From Micavibrio aeruginosavorus (lineage in GTDB: Bacteria; Pseudomonadota; Alphaproteobacteria; Micavibrionales; Micavibrionaceae): a DNA stretch of 15,587 nt. The first letter of the stretch is position 1; the number at the start of each line of letters is the position of its first letter. Under the pieces are notes generated by a model, which was not told the origin of the DNA, did not search any database, and saw only the letters and a list, made by a program, of their open reading frames with translations. This document shows positions 1-7,321 of this stretch, piece by piece. The stretch spans positions 1-15,587 of the forward strand of contig QFNK01000013.1 of assembly GCA_003240795.1 (NCBI GenBank), in the 5' to 3' direction. The position numbers and the translations under genes are program-made.

Positions 1-190
1 TATCTTCCGGCATATCGTTTAATCGGCGCGCCGGGTCTGAAAGCTGCGCCAGAACCGCGTCCGCGATTTCCGGGTCAATCCGCTTTAATTCATCGGTCGG
101 GATTTTGCCTTGCGTAACCAGCCGGTGAATGTATTGGCGTGATACGTCGCGGCGGCGCGCATATTCGGCTTGTGTGATTAACTCCGCCAT
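1..190 (-). CDS. Nu1-like DNA-binding protein, probable terminase small subunit (partial)
   Basis: The gene starts with ATG at 190 and runs off the window at position 1, giving 63 visible residues. Residues about 3-30 form a helix-turn-helix of the excisionase/Nu1 type: a short lead-in, then QAEYARRRDVSRQYIHRLV, then QGKIP as the start of the wing. The next residues (LKRIDPEIADAVLAQL) fit the linker seen in phage small terminase subunits and related 'elements of external origin' proteins. In phages such proteins recognise the packaging site and recruit the large subunit. AAGGA lies about 10 nt before the ATG. A terminator at 215-243 separates the gene from the modification module upstream, so it probably belongs to a separately controlled packaging block lying outside the window. 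It could instead be an excisionase-like regulator, because only the N-terminal domain is visible. Confidence 0.6.
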   Translation of the reverse strand, partial: MAELITQAEYARRRDVSRQYIHRLVTQGKIPTDELKRIDPEIADAVLAQLSDPARRLNDMPED

Positions 191-214
191 GAATTCAAAT
201 TTTCCTTATGCAGC

Positions 215-243
215 AAAAAGGGGCAGGCCGGATTGCCTGCCCC
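215..243 (-). terminator. Rho-independent terminator, end of the modification module
   Basis: A perfect 9-bp stem (GGGGCAGGC at 220-228 against GCCTGCCCC at 235-243) has a 6-nt loop and is followed on the minus strand by five Ts (219-215). It would stop transcripts coming from the Mom-like gene before they enter the terminase-like gene. A second, weaker hairpin (CCGTGG/CCACGG, 304-321) sits between the Mom stop codon and this terminator. Confidence 0.7.
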
Positions 244-336
244 TTCATGCGGGGTTGGAGGATTTATTGATGGAGCGTGAGGGTCGGTACTGCCCCGCCT
301 TATCCGTGGAGGAACCCACGGTGCTTTACTTTTAAG

Positions 337-1050
337 CTACTCACGCGATATTTTTTGACCCCGGTACATGCCTGCATCCATTTCCGCGATCTTGGAAAAC
401 GGCAAGATTTCACCTGTGAACCTTTGCCGGGCGGAAGGGTCGAGAAAATACAGATAGCGCAACTGATAGCCGGGCAGTTTCTTTGCGCCGAGTTCCACCC
501 ATTCTTTCGCCGTTCTGTATTTCAATTCTATTCCCATGTCCTTGCAGATTTCGTGCATGGCGGGCGTGTTCCAGTTGGCGTTCATGGTCATTTGCGCCAC
601 GCGCGCGCCGTTCGGAAATTCAAAAAGGCTACGGTTCTTGGCTATGCCCGTAAGGACGAAGCCGGAGGCCCGGTAAATTGTACCGTCGCCACATTGCGAG
701 GCATCCGAAAAAGACACAATCCACTGGATATGCGGATAGGACTTTTTAATCATCCGCATGGCAACGCCAAGGGCGCGGCTTTCGCTGTTGCGTGGCAGGC
801 GGTCGGAAAAGGCCATGCGGTTGAGTTCAAGAAAACCGTTCCACGGCGTTCCTTCCACCAAGCCTTGCAATTTGCTTTTATCCATCGAGGGGCCAAACTG
901 CATAACGCCCTCAAGCCGATCATTCAGGAAAACGCCAAGATTAAGCTGCGAATTATTGACGACTTTCCCGCTGTAATGATAGCAGCGCACCATATGGCGG
1001 GCGGCCTCGGCGGTGATCGGCGCAAGACGGATATCCCTAGCTTTGGCCAT
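337..1050 (-). CDS. Mom-family DNA modification protein (adenine modification)
   Basis: The product has 237 residues and looks like a Mom-type protein. Phage Mu Mom is a GNAT-fold enzyme that modifies adenine in phage DNA and so protects it from host restriction. Features seen that fit the family: CYHYSGK at 23-29, ELNRMAF at 75-81, LPRNSES at 85-91, SFSDAS at 113-118, GDGTIYRASGF at 121-131 and a C-terminal YLYFLD at 199-204. The length is close to Mu Mom. The ATG lies inside the end of the upstream ParB-domain gene (14-nt overlap), so the two are probably co-translated and act together. No Com-like translational activator is seen. The family call is from motif memory; substrate and target sequence cannot be read from the sequence. 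Confidence 0.72.
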   Translation of the reverse strand: MAKARDIRLAPITAEAARHMVRCYHYSGKVVNNSQLNLGVFLNDRLEGVMQFGPSMDKSKLQGLVEGTPWNGFLELNRMAFSDRLPRNSESRALGVAMRMIKKSYPHIQWIVSFSDASQCGDGTIYRASGFVLTGIAKNRSLFEFPNGARVAQMTMNANWNTPAMHEICKDMGIELKYRTAKEWVELGAKKLPGYQLRYLYFLDPSARQRFTGEILPFSKIAEMDAGMYRGQKISRE

Positions 1051-1666
1051 TGAGGAACATCTCGCAAATCCGGGTGATGGCGTTGCCGTTGCTGTTTTTA
1101 TTCAGGCTTTCGTCAAAGGGTTTCAGTTTCTTGGCGGCGGCGATAGCGGCCTTGACCAATTCGGCTTGCGTATTGTGCAGCGTGAATGTCATTTGCTGAT
1201 AAGCGGATTTATCGCCGGTCGGCAAATCCGGCATATTTTCAGAAACGGCAGCCAAGCCGGGCAAAAGTTTTTCCAGTTCCTTATCCGAAAAACCGATAAC
1301 GCCAAGGTCAAAGTCCGCCAGATCAAGCTCGGTTAATTCCAAGGCCAGCAATTCGCGGTTCCATCCGGCGTTTTCGGCTATGCGGTTATCCGCGATCACA
1401 TAGGCGCGCTTTTGCTCCGGCGTTAAATGCTCAAGCATGATGCAAGGCACGGTTTCACGCCCCATTTTTTGGGCGGCGGCGTAACGACCTGTCCCCGCCA
1501 AGATCGTATAGGCTTCATCAATCAAGATCGGGGCCGTAAATCCGAATTCCTCGATGCTGGCGATAATCTGGTCAATCTGCGCGGCGGAATGGGTGCGGGC
1601 GTTATTGGCGTATGGTTTCAGGCTGTCAACCGGCAGGTTGACATGCTTTCCCTGTTTTTCATTCAT
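1037..1666 (-). CDS. ParB/Srx N-terminal domain protein, partner of the Mom-like gene
   Basis: This 209-residue protein has a ParB-type N-terminal domain: LKPYANNARTHSAAQI at 16-31, GFTAPILID at 42-50, and a G-x-G-R box (LAGTGRYAAAQKMG, 56-69) at the place where ParB proteins bind and hydrolyse nucleotide. Next comes the segment that often joins such domains to phage DNA methyltransferases (EQKRAYVIADNRIAEN from 84). There is no methyltransferase domain; the remaining 80 residues are unrecognised. No HTH or ParA gene is visible, so chromosome-style partitioning is unlikely. Its overlap with the Mom-like gene points to DNA modification, perhaps site selection or nucleotide-dependent loading. 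The first ATG at 1666 is used; its ribosome site is weak. A TTGACA box occurs upstream on the minus strand at 1720-1715, without a clear -10. Confidence 0.75.
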   Translation of the reverse strand: MNEKQGKHVNLPVDSLKPYANNARTHSAAQIDQIIASIEEFGFTAPILIDEAYTILAGTGRYAAAQKMGRETVPCIMLEHLTPEQKRAYVIADNRIAENAGWNRELLALELTELDLADFDLGVIGFSDKELEKLLPGLAAVSENMPDLPTGDKSAYQQMTFTLHNTQAELVKAAIAAAKKLKPFDESLNKNSNGNAITRICEMFLNGQS

Positions 1667-1866
1667 GCTTAAAAAAACCTATGTTTTACGCGGGTTTGCG
1701 GGTACTAAATTCCTTGTCAACCGGCGACAAAAGTAAACCTCGTTTGGCGCGTCAAGACTACCAAGACCCCGCGCCGCGCGTACCCGTGTCCGTTTTTTTG
1801 CGCCGGAAGAACCTAGAATTTTTTGGAAAACGAAAAAGCCGCGGCAAAAATCTTGCGCGCGGCCAT

Positions 1867-1894
1867 AAAAAAAGCGCCTCTCGAATCAGGGCGC
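1867..1894 (-). terminator. Rho-independent terminator after the 1947-2570 gene
   Basis: On the minus strand GCGCC (1894-1890) and GGCGC (1878-1874) form the base of a hairpin that can be extended by CT/AG with one bulge. It is followed directly by seven Ts (1873-1867). It ends the transcript of the unknown gene upstream. The ParB-Mom pair therefore probably has its own promoter between here and 1666; about 200 bp of non-coding sequence is available. Confidence 0.65.
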
Positions 1895-1946
1895 AACTTC
1901 ACTCTATTGCTATGGTGTCAAACTTTTTCCGCAAAGTCAAGATGGC

Positions 1947-2570
1947 CTATCCTGTTTTCCTCTGCCACGGGGTACGCGCCGCGCCGGGGACTTGCACGTT
2001 GAAGCTGGTCACTTGCGTATCCCTTTCCCAAAGCTGCGCGCGCAGCTTGTCGAGCGCATCCCACCATTGCGTGTAAATCCGCCGCTTGAAATCAATATGA
2101 TCTTGGCTCATCACAATTTCGATTTCGCAGGCTATCGGGTGTTTGCGGTCGCCGTAAATCATTTTCAGTTTTCCATTTTTCTTATAGGCCGGGCGGATTT
2201 CAGGCTTTGCGCCCGGCAGCCACTCGGGAACAAGCCCCGTTTTGCCAAAGTCGATAAGCAAGCCTCTATCCAAATGCGTAAAGAATTTGGTCTTAATCAG
2301 CTCATGCACCAGTTCCGCGTCCGGGTGGATTTCCGCGCTAGGGAAACCGAAACAATCAATGCGCGTTCCGAGTTCGGCGTTGCGCTGCACCTGATAAGTT
2401 CCGTCGCCGCTGATATTTTTATAGAAGATTCCGTCCGCATCTTTCTCATGCGGCAACAATCCCACGCCGCGCTCAACGATCAAGTCCGCGCGCTGGCGTT
2501 GATATGTCCAGATCACCAAATCTTCCACGGTAATATCGTGCCGGTATTTCTTTTGCTTTGCTGTTGTCAT
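1947..2570 (-). CDS. Hypothetical protein, 207 aa, between the iterons and the ParB-Mom pair
   Basis: I do not recognise this protein. It is soluble-looking, with no signal peptide or membrane segment, and charged throughout. It has a basic start (TTAKQKKYRHD), then a predicted helix rich in W, Y and R (DLVIWTYQRQRADLIVERG, about residues 17-35), an Arg/Lys-rich middle around 120-150 and a Trp-rich C-terminal helix (YTQWWDALDKLRAQLWERD). The ATG at 2570 has GGGGGA about 8 nt upstream, and the gene is closed by the terminator at 1867-1894. It directly follows the iteron cluster and lies between replication and modification genes, so a role in replication or DNA handling is possible but unproven. 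It could be a phage-specific family with no assigned function. Confidence 0.6.
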   Translation of the reverse strand: MTTAKQKKYRHDITVEDLVIWTYQRQRADLIVERGVGLLPHEKDADGIFYKNISGDGTYQVQRNAELGTRIDCFGFPSAEIHPDAELVHELIKTKFFTHLDRGLLIDFGKTGLVPEWLPGAKPEIRPAYKKNGKLKMIYGDRKHPIACEIEIVMSQDHIDFKRRIYTQWWDALDKLRAQLWERDTQVTSFNVQVPGAARTPWQRKTG

Positions 2571-2679
2571 GTCTTTTCCCCCTTAGAGTTTTTAGATGGT
2601 TTTCCTCTTGGCTTTTTTCTGAATCCTTTAAGGCTTTTTGCTTTTGGATTCAGACCGTTAAAATTATTATGCGGGCCGG

Positions 2680-2838
2680 TTTAGAGGATTTAGAGGATTG
2701 GTTCAGGTTTTTCTCCGCGCGCATATGCGCCTGCGCGTCATGGAAAAACTTTAGAAAATGCTCTAAATCCTCTAAATGCTCTAAACCATTGAAAACCGCG
2801 CCGGATTTCTTTTGAGGATTTTAGAGGATTAGAGGATT
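2680..2838. repeat. Iteron cluster (TAGAGGATT units), candidate replication origin
   Basis: Eight copies of a 9-bp unit close to TAGAGGATT occur in three groups. Two are tandem on the plus strand (2682-2690, 2691-2699). Three are tandem on the minus strand (2757-2765, 2766-2774, 2775-2783; two carry one change, AATGCTCTA). Three are on the plus strand again (2812-2820 with one change, 2822-2830, 2830-2838). The first and second groups form a 22-bp inverted repeat (2678-2699 against 2766-2787, one mismatch). Degenerate copies with the same 9-bp phase appear at 2584 and 2593. The cluster lies just past the stop codon of the helicase gene. In P4-type replicons the replication protein binds short iterons at ori and crr through its C-terminal winged-helix domain, and the helicase here has such a tail. 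Origin function is an inference; it could also be an operator array. Confidence 0.65.
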
Positions 2839-2845
2839 TCGGCCC

Positions 2846-4495
2846 TTAGCTGTCCCCGCCCTCCTTTCGCCGGAATGATCGGGATTCTTCCTGAATAACC
2901 CGGCTTTCGGCCTCGTTATTCAGTTGAATGCCCCGATAATGGCTGTATGGATTTGTGACCCGTTCAAAGTTCATGCCGGTCATGCGCCGCCCGAAACTGT
3001 TTTGACTCATGGGATCGAGCGCGGATTCTTTGCACCATAGCTTGTAAGCGTCATAAAGCCGGGATGAGCCGACAATGGAATCCGGCCTTTTTTCGCACCA
3101 TGAATCTATGAATTGCTGGATAGGGTTTGATTCATGCTTGTATTCGGCGGTGGCCGCGCGCACCTTGGCCGGGATTTTGAAACCGTCCTCCGCCCACATA
3201 CGGTATCCATCCAATAACCAGTTGAGAATGCCGGGGGCTTCCTCTTTCAGCTTCTTGTCCAGATTTTCGATTTTCAGTTTTGCATTCGGCGCGTTCTTTA
3301 ATTCCTCCGCGTCTTCAAAACTTTGGGTGAACGGCACAAGCAAAATGCGCCGCCATATGCCGCGATCTTGCCCGCGGATATAAGGCTTATTGTTGAAGGA
3401 AAGGCAGAGCTTGAATTGAGGCTTGAATTCAAAAAAATCTTTATGAAGATGGCGCACCGTCATAATCTCGCTGCCTGTGAGTTGTTTCAGCATGGACTCG
3501 GAAAAGCGCGCGCCCGTTTCAGGCTCCGCCGCGCTTACAAGCCGCGCGCCCGGCAAGCGGGCAAGATCGGGCGAGGCGTCGCTGCCCTTTTGCCGGTCGC
3601 TATGCAAAAGCGTGGCAAAAGGCGTCACGGTTGCATAATCGCCCAGCATCCATGTTAGAACGTCCATAAGGGTACTTTTGCCGTTGCTGCCTTCCCCCCA
3701 TAGCATGACGATCACTTGCTTGCCGGTATCCCCGGTCAGGCAATAGCCAAAATATCTTTGCAGGAATAAACGGATTTCATCATCGGGCAGAATTTCATGG
3801 ATGAATTTTCGGAAGGTCGGAGCTTCCGCGTTGCGGTCGTAAGATACGCGGGCCAGCTTGGTGATATGATGATCGCGATTGTGGTCTTCTAAAACAATAC
3901 CGTCAAAATCATCCTCGCCGTTATATTCGGCTTTCAGATTAAGCGTTCCGTTTTGCACGTTGAGCAAGAAAGGGTGCGTATCGAATACATCCATATCCTT
4001 TTCCAATGCGGTTATGGACTCGCGCATGATGGCGGCTATGCGGTTTGTATTGCCGCTATCAATGGCGAATTTATAGTATTTCTTGATACGGTCGAGAAAA
4101 TCTTTCGGCGTTTCATCATCCCGCGGGCCTTCCGCCATAGCCGCCAGAACCTCCCCGCGAATATCACGGGTGATTTTCTGGCTGTACCTGTGCGCCATTG
4201 TCGGCCCGCGCAAGAGCGACCATCTTTGCCCTGTCCAGCCGCACCATCCGGCCTTGGTCACAAAAATAAGATCATGGCCGTAACGCGCCACAAGGCGGAC
4301 GCTGTTCCCCCAATCGCTGCGATCAACTTTCGCAAGTTGGCGGTCGATCTCCGGCAGGCTTTCATAGGGCGGCAAGTTCTGAGGCAGGCCCGCCTCAAAA
4401 TCCACTTTCTCCGCGCCTTCCAAAATGGCGCGCAGTTCGCCCACGCCCTTTTCGGGCGGCGCACCCTTGCCGCTTCCCTTTTTCTTTTTCGCCAT
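2846..4495 (-). CDS. D5/P4-type SF3 replicative helicase with C-terminal winged helix
   Basis: This 549-residue protein is a phage/plasmid replication ATPase of the poxvirus D5/P4 alpha class, which forms rings and unwinds DNA at the origin. Seen in order: a Lys-rich start, a D5_N-type region (about 65-250, with FLLNVQNGTLNL), Walker A GEGSNGKST (267-275), the SF3 B region RLVSAAEPE (318-326), motif C KLCLSFNNKPYI (362-373) and the arginine-finger segment DRGIWRRILLVPF (377-389). The tail, about 455-525, holds WC-E/K-LY-AY-WC and FGRRM, a winged-helix DNA-binding domain expected to bind the origin. The N-terminal primase part of P4 alpha is missing; a separate primase lies upstream in the operon. 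The ATG overlaps the upstream stop codon (TAATG), so translation is coupled. The iteron cluster follows the stop directly. Confidence 0.9.
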   Translation of the reverse strand: MAKKKKGSGKGAPPEKGVGELRAILEGAEKVDFEAGLPQNLPPYESLPEIDRQLAKVDRSDWGNSVRLVARYGHDLIFVTKAGWCGWTGQRWSLLRGPTMAHRYSQKITRDIRGEVLAAMAEGPRDDETPKDFLDRIKKYYKFAIDSGNTNRIAAIMRESITALEKDMDVFDTHPFLLNVQNGTLNLKAEYNGEDDFDGIVLEDHNRDHHITKLARVSYDRNAEAPTFRKFIHEILPDDEIRLFLQRYFGYCLTGDTGKQVIVMLWGEGSNGKSTLMDVLTWMLGDYATVTPFATLLHSDRQKGSDASPDLARLPGARLVSAAEPETGARFSESMLKQLTGSEIMTVRHLHKDFFEFKPQFKLCLSFNNKPYIRGQDRGIWRRILLVPFTQSFEDAEELKNAPNAKLKIENLDKKLKEEAPGILNWLLDGYRMWAEDGFKIPAKVRAATAEYKHESNPIQQFIDSWCEKRPDSIVGSSRLYDAYKLWCKESALDPMSQNSFGRRMTGMNFERVTNPYSHYRGIQLNNEAESRVIQEESRSFRRKEGGDS

Positions 4496-4716
4496 TAGAG
4501 CAATCTCCCCTGTCGTTCCTGCGGGGGCGGCGTGACAATCCGTTTTTCGTTTGTGCGCTTGCGCTCAAGTTCCTTGTAATGCGGGACGCAATACCATTGC
4601 CCCAAGCGGCCTTTCAGAAGGTTCACGCCCTCGCCAATGCAGCCCTCGCGCCAGCAGCTTTCGACGCTGCACGGATGATGAAAAATATTCCCTTCAAAGC
4701 GCGGCTCTTTGTTCAT
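4495..4716 (-). CDS. Small Cys-rich protein, possible zinc ribbon, in the replication operon
   Basis: This 73-residue protein has cysteines at 16, 21, 26 and 43 and a histidine at 46 (WYCVPHYKELERKR), a spacing that suggests a zinc-binding ribbon or finger. The second half is strongly basic and ends in a Pro/Gln/Arg tail. It sits between the winged-helix gene and the helicase, with TAATG overlaps at both ends, so it is made together with the replication proteins. A helper role, such as primase-helicase contact or DNA binding, is plausible. I know no family for it and the function is open. Confidence 0.6.
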   Translation of the reverse strand: MNKEPRFEGNIFHHPCSVESCWREGCIGEGVNLLKGRLGQWYCVPHYKELERKRTNEKRIVTPPPQERQGRLL

Positions 4717-5072
4717 TACAAATTCCGCATCCGGGCGTACCCTTCCGCATACATGCGGGGGCAGCGGATAATCTTGACGCCGTTTTCAAAATAGATTTCC
4801 GGCATGACCACCGGCGCGCCGCTGGCCTGCATAAGCGGGATATAATGATCGCCGCAGCGTTTAAGGACTTTGCGCTTGATAAGGCTTTTAAGATGATGAT
4901 TGATAATCCAGACAGGGGCGTTGCAATAGCGGGTGGCGCGCTTGGGATTGAAAGGCAGGCCGAGCATGTGATGGCGGCAAACCGCTTGCAAGACCAAGGT
5001 TTCAGTATCGTTTAGAATTGGCGCATCGTACTTTTCATTCATCGTTTTTTCCCCACGTTCGGTTGCTTTCAT
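4716..5072 (-). CDS. Winged-helix protein in the replication operon
   Basis: The gene encodes 118 residues if started at the ATG at 5072, which overlaps the primase stop codon by 4 nt (ATGA). The ATG at 5042 (MNEKYDAP) is a real alternative, with GGGGA 7 nt upstream, and would give 108 residues. From MNEKYDAP onward there is a helix (NDTETLVLQAVCRHHMLG), a second helix pair around RATRYCNAPVWIINHHLKSL and a short wing (KRKVLKRCGDHYIPL). Together these look like a winged helix-turn-helix. A C-terminal part follows (VVMPEIYFENGVKIIRCP). The stop overlaps the next start as TAATG. It may be an origin-binding or loader protein or a regulator of the operon. No specific family is recognised. Confidence 0.6.
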   Translation of the reverse strand: MKATERGEKTMNEKYDAPILNDTETLVLQAVCRHHMLGLPFNPKRATRYCNAPVWIINHHLKSLIKRKVLKRCGDHYIPLMQASGAPVVMPEIYFENGVKIIRCPRMYAEGYARMRNL

Positions 5073-6199
5073 TCCGCGGCCTGCCGCAAAATATCGTTGT
5101 GATCTTTGCCGACCGGCGACCACGCGGCGCGCGCGTCCATTCCCATTGCGTCCCATCGGCGCAGGGTTCTTTCAATCAAGGCATTCACGGCGTATTGGTC
5201 GCCTGCGTCCTGTTCGGCCAGCAGAATGGCGGTTTTACATTCCGGCGGCGGCAGCAGGCCGGGGCGTTTGAAGCTAGGCAGCGGGGTTGGCAGTTTTCGC
5301 CCTGGGCGGACAGGGTGTGGCTTGCCCGGAACATTCTGACCGGCCCCGGCCAGATTGCCGAGGCTTCCGCCGACCCATACCGGCCAGTCCGGTTTTGCAA
5401 TCAGGCTGCTTAAACCGTTTTCAATGCCTTCCGCGAAAACCATAAGCGGCGCGGGCGGGCCTAACCGTATGGCACAGCCCCACGGCTTGCCCTTCATTTT
5501 CTTGGCGGGCAATTTCCGCCCGGCTTCGCGCAGCTCGATCTTGCCGGAGCCGTCCGGCTTCAAATAGGTGATATGAACGCCCTGCACGGCGCGCGCGGTA
5601 TTTTGCAGGGGCGCAATCAGGGCCGGGAATTCACCCAAGAGGGCGGGCCGCGTTTTATTGTCCGGCGTATGCCAATAGGGAACGGCGGGCAGGAAACGTA
5701 ATTGCACCATAACGCCCGCGGGAAGTTTCGCCGGATCAATGCCCCGGCCCTGTAAATAGATTTCCGCCAAACTTCCATGCGCCGGTATGGATGATCTGAG
5801 AAGTTTGCGCGCCTTTTCGATTTCCGCGAGATCTGAGGCGGCTTCCTGTTCAATATCGAACGGGCGCGGCGGCGGCTTGCGTTTCAGGATTGCCGGTTTA
5901 CCCGGCGTTTCGATGATGCCGCAAAATTCGGCCAGTTGCAGAACGGCCTCGCGGAAAGAAAGACCGTCAATCTCCATAAGAAACTGGATGGCGTCGCCTT
6001 CCGCGCCGCAGGCGTAGCAGCGATACCTGTTTTTGCGCGTATCAATGTGAAAGGATGGATTCCGGTCGGCATGGAAAGGGCAAAGGGCTTTGTAATAGTT
6101 GCCCGCGCGCTTCATGCCCCGGATACGCAAGGCGGCAACGTCCTCAATGCGGGCGCGGCTTTTGACCTTTTCCTTCAAATCGGGGCTAAGGCCGGTCAT
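5069..6199 (-). CDS. DNA primase, CHC2 zinc finger plus Toprim-like domain
   Basis: This 376-residue protein is the first gene of the replication operon. The N-terminus carries a DnaG-type CHC2 zinc finger: C40 and H43 (CPFH), then C61 and C64 (CYAC), followed by GDAIQFLMEIDGLSFREAV, the segment typical of DnaG-like primases. A linker with Pro/Arg patches follows. The C-terminal half has Toprim-like signatures: FAEGIENGLS (255-264), where the Toprim glutamate is expected, and ILLAEQDAGDQ (325-335), the DxD-like box. This layout is common in phage and integrative-element primases. It would prime replication at the element's origin, working with the D5-type helicase three genes downstream. The stop overlaps the next ATG by 4 nt. 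The promoter region upstream holds two repressor operators. Confidence 0.88.
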   Translation of the reverse strand: MTGLSPDLKEKVKSRARIEDVAALRIRGMKRAGNYYKALCPFHADRNPSFHIDTRKNRYRCYACGAEGDAIQFLMEIDGLSFREAVLQLAEFCGIIETPGKPAILKRKPPPRPFDIEQEAASDLAEIEKARKLLRSSIPAHGSLAEIYLQGRGIDPAKLPAGVMVQLRFLPAVPYWHTPDNKTRPALLGEFPALIAPLQNTARAVQGVHITYLKPDGSGKIELREAGRKLPAKKMKGKPWGCAIRLGPPAPLMVFAEGIENGLSSLIAKPDWPVWVGGSLGNLAGAGQNVPGKPHPVRPGRKLPTPLPSFKRPGLLPPPECKTAILLAEQDAGDQYAVNALIERTLRRWDAMGMDARAAWSPVGKDHNDILRQAAE

Positions 6200-6292
6200 G
6201 TTAGACCGCCTTTCCGATTCGCTGTGGAAAGCCCGTTTAATGGGCTACATTTATATTGTGAGTCAGTGCGTTGCATGATACCCATGAGCCAG

Positions 6293-6315
6293 AAAATTAC
6301 GAAACTTGTAATTTT
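6293..6315. promoter_or_regulatory. Repressor operator 1
   Basis: AAAATTAC-N7-GTAATTTT is a perfect inverted repeat with 8-bp arms (6293-6300 and 6308-6315). It lies in the divergent region between the primase operon and the repressor gene, centred 33 bp from operator 2. On the minus strand its TAATTT half could serve as the -10 of the primase promoter; no good -35 is visible. Confidence 0.75.
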
Positions 6316-6326
6316 TAGCCTAACAT

Positions 6327-6347
6327 AAATTACGGATTTCGTAATTT
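6327..6347. promoter_or_regulatory. Repressor operator 2
   Basis: AAATTAC-N7-GTAATTT is a perfect inverted repeat (6327-6333 and 6341-6347), the same motif as the copies at 6293, 7295 and 7330. It lies about 100 bp before the repressor start, where binding could control the repressor's own transcription as well as the divergent primase operon. Confidence 0.75.
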
Positions 6348-6444
6348 ATTTGTGTTAGGATGGACGCAGAAAATTGATTTCCCCCGTTTCCGGGACGTAC
6401 ATACCACAAGCAATAGTTGTGTTATGGCTACAGAAAGGACTATT

Positions 6445-7212
6445 ATGGCGAAGCAAGTGCAAGAAACGCCGCATGAAAATGACGGTTCGAGCGAGGGCCA
6501 CGAATGGATAAAGGCCCGGCTGAAAGAAGTGGGGAAGAAAGTTAAGGACTTGGCGGACGCAACCGGCCAGCCCGCCTCACGGATCAGCGAAAAGATAAAA
6601 GGCAAAACCGATTTTCAGGTCGATGAAATACCGGCGATTGCCCGCCAGCTCGAATTGCCTGTCAATGTGGTCATGGCGCGGTTGCCGACGAGTGGGGCGG
6701 GTGTGCTGCCGGAAGACTCGATGCTCGTGGAAATCCACGGCGCAGTCCAAGCGGGGAAATGGACAAGAACAGTGAAGTGGGAACAAAAAGACTGGAAATA
6801 TGTACTTGCGCCGAAAGATTCGGAGTATCCGTTTGTTTATGCGTTGCGCGTTATGGGCGACGATATGGAGCTGGTTTATCCGCCGCAAGATTCCGTTGTT
6901 CTCTACGCCCCTTATGAGCATTACAAGAAACCGATAGTCAGCGGCAATCATGTGATTGTGCAGCGGGCCGATGGCAACGGCCAGTTTGAAACCACCATCA
7001 AGGAAGTGAATATTTCGGACGATGGCCGCATATTGCTTGAGGCCCGTTCTCACAATCTGGATTACGGCCCCATTGAAATGTATAAAACGGATGGCGCGCC
7101 CGCTTATTATGGCACGGATTCCCTGAAAATTACCGGCGTTGTCTTGCGGGCTGTGATCGAGCGTTTGCCGCCCGCCGCCGGTGGCAGGCAGGCCTTGCCG
7201 ACCCGCCTTTAA
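6445..7212 (+). CDS. cI-like phage repressor with S24/LexA-type C-terminal domain lacking the catalytic Ser
   Basis: The start is set at ATG 6445, which has AAGGA just upstream; this gives 255 residues. An in-frame ATG at 6424 is possible but has no comparable site. Residues about 20-75 form a helix-turn-helix (VKDLADATGQPASRISEKI is the core). Residues about 95-240 match the S24 peptidase-like fold of LexA/cI repressors, used for dimerisation. The usual G-D-S-M box reads GDDM (138-141), so Asp140 replaces the nucleophilic Ser, while a Lys stands at the partner position (TTIKEV, Lys186). Self-cleavage after DNA damage is therefore unlikely, and induction may use an antirepressor or another signal. 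The gene lies between two pairs of identical operators, which it most likely binds. It stands alone and diverges from the primase operon. Confidence 0.85.
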   Translation: MAKQVQETPHENDGSSEGHEWIKARLKEVGKKVKDLADATGQPASRISEKIKGKTDFQVDEIPAIARQLELPVNVVMARLPTSGAGVLPEDSMLVEIHGAVQAGKWTRTVKWEQKDWKYVLAPKDSEYPFVYALRVMGDDMELVYPPQDSVVLYAPYEHYKKPIVSGNHVIVQRADGNGQFETTIKEVNISDDGRILLEARSHNLDYGPIEMYKTDGAPAYYGTDSLKITGVVLRAVIERLPPAAGGRQALPTRL

Positions 7213-7294
7213 GCAAAAAATCCCCCTATGGCTGAATACACGCGAATGTAATTTCATTCGTGGAGATTCAAAGCGTTAGATTGTTTTCGCCCAT

Positions 7295-7317
7295 AAAATT
7301 ACGAATATTGTAATTTT
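7295..7317. promoter_or_regulatory. Repressor operator 3
   Basis: AAAATTAC-N7-GTAATTTT is a perfect 8-bp-arm inverted repeat (7295-7302 and 7310-7317). It is the same motif as operator 1 and is centred 34 bp from operator 4, repeating the layout seen upstream of the repressor gene. Confidence 0.75.
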
Positions 7318-7321
7318 AATC

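Noticed and set aside
244..336. Small RNA or riboswitch between the Mom-like gene and its terminator
   Set aside because: Only one 6-bp hairpin (304-321) besides the terminator; no recognisable RNA family and no promoter.
277..1053. Long plus-strand open frame of 258 codons
   Set aside because: It lies opposite the Mom-like gene, which has clear family motifs; its translation has no recognisable domain and no ribosome site.
1037..1666. Chromosome/plasmid partition ParB
   Set aside because: No HTH domain, no ParA gene and no parS-like sites seen; the pairing is with a Mom-type gene.
2680..2838. CRISPR array
   Set aside because: Units are only 9 bp, partly contiguous, in both orientations and without spacers; iterons fit better.
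6577..7257. Minus-strand open frame of 226 codons
   Set aside because: It is antisense to the repressor gene and low-complexity in character, with no supporting start signal.
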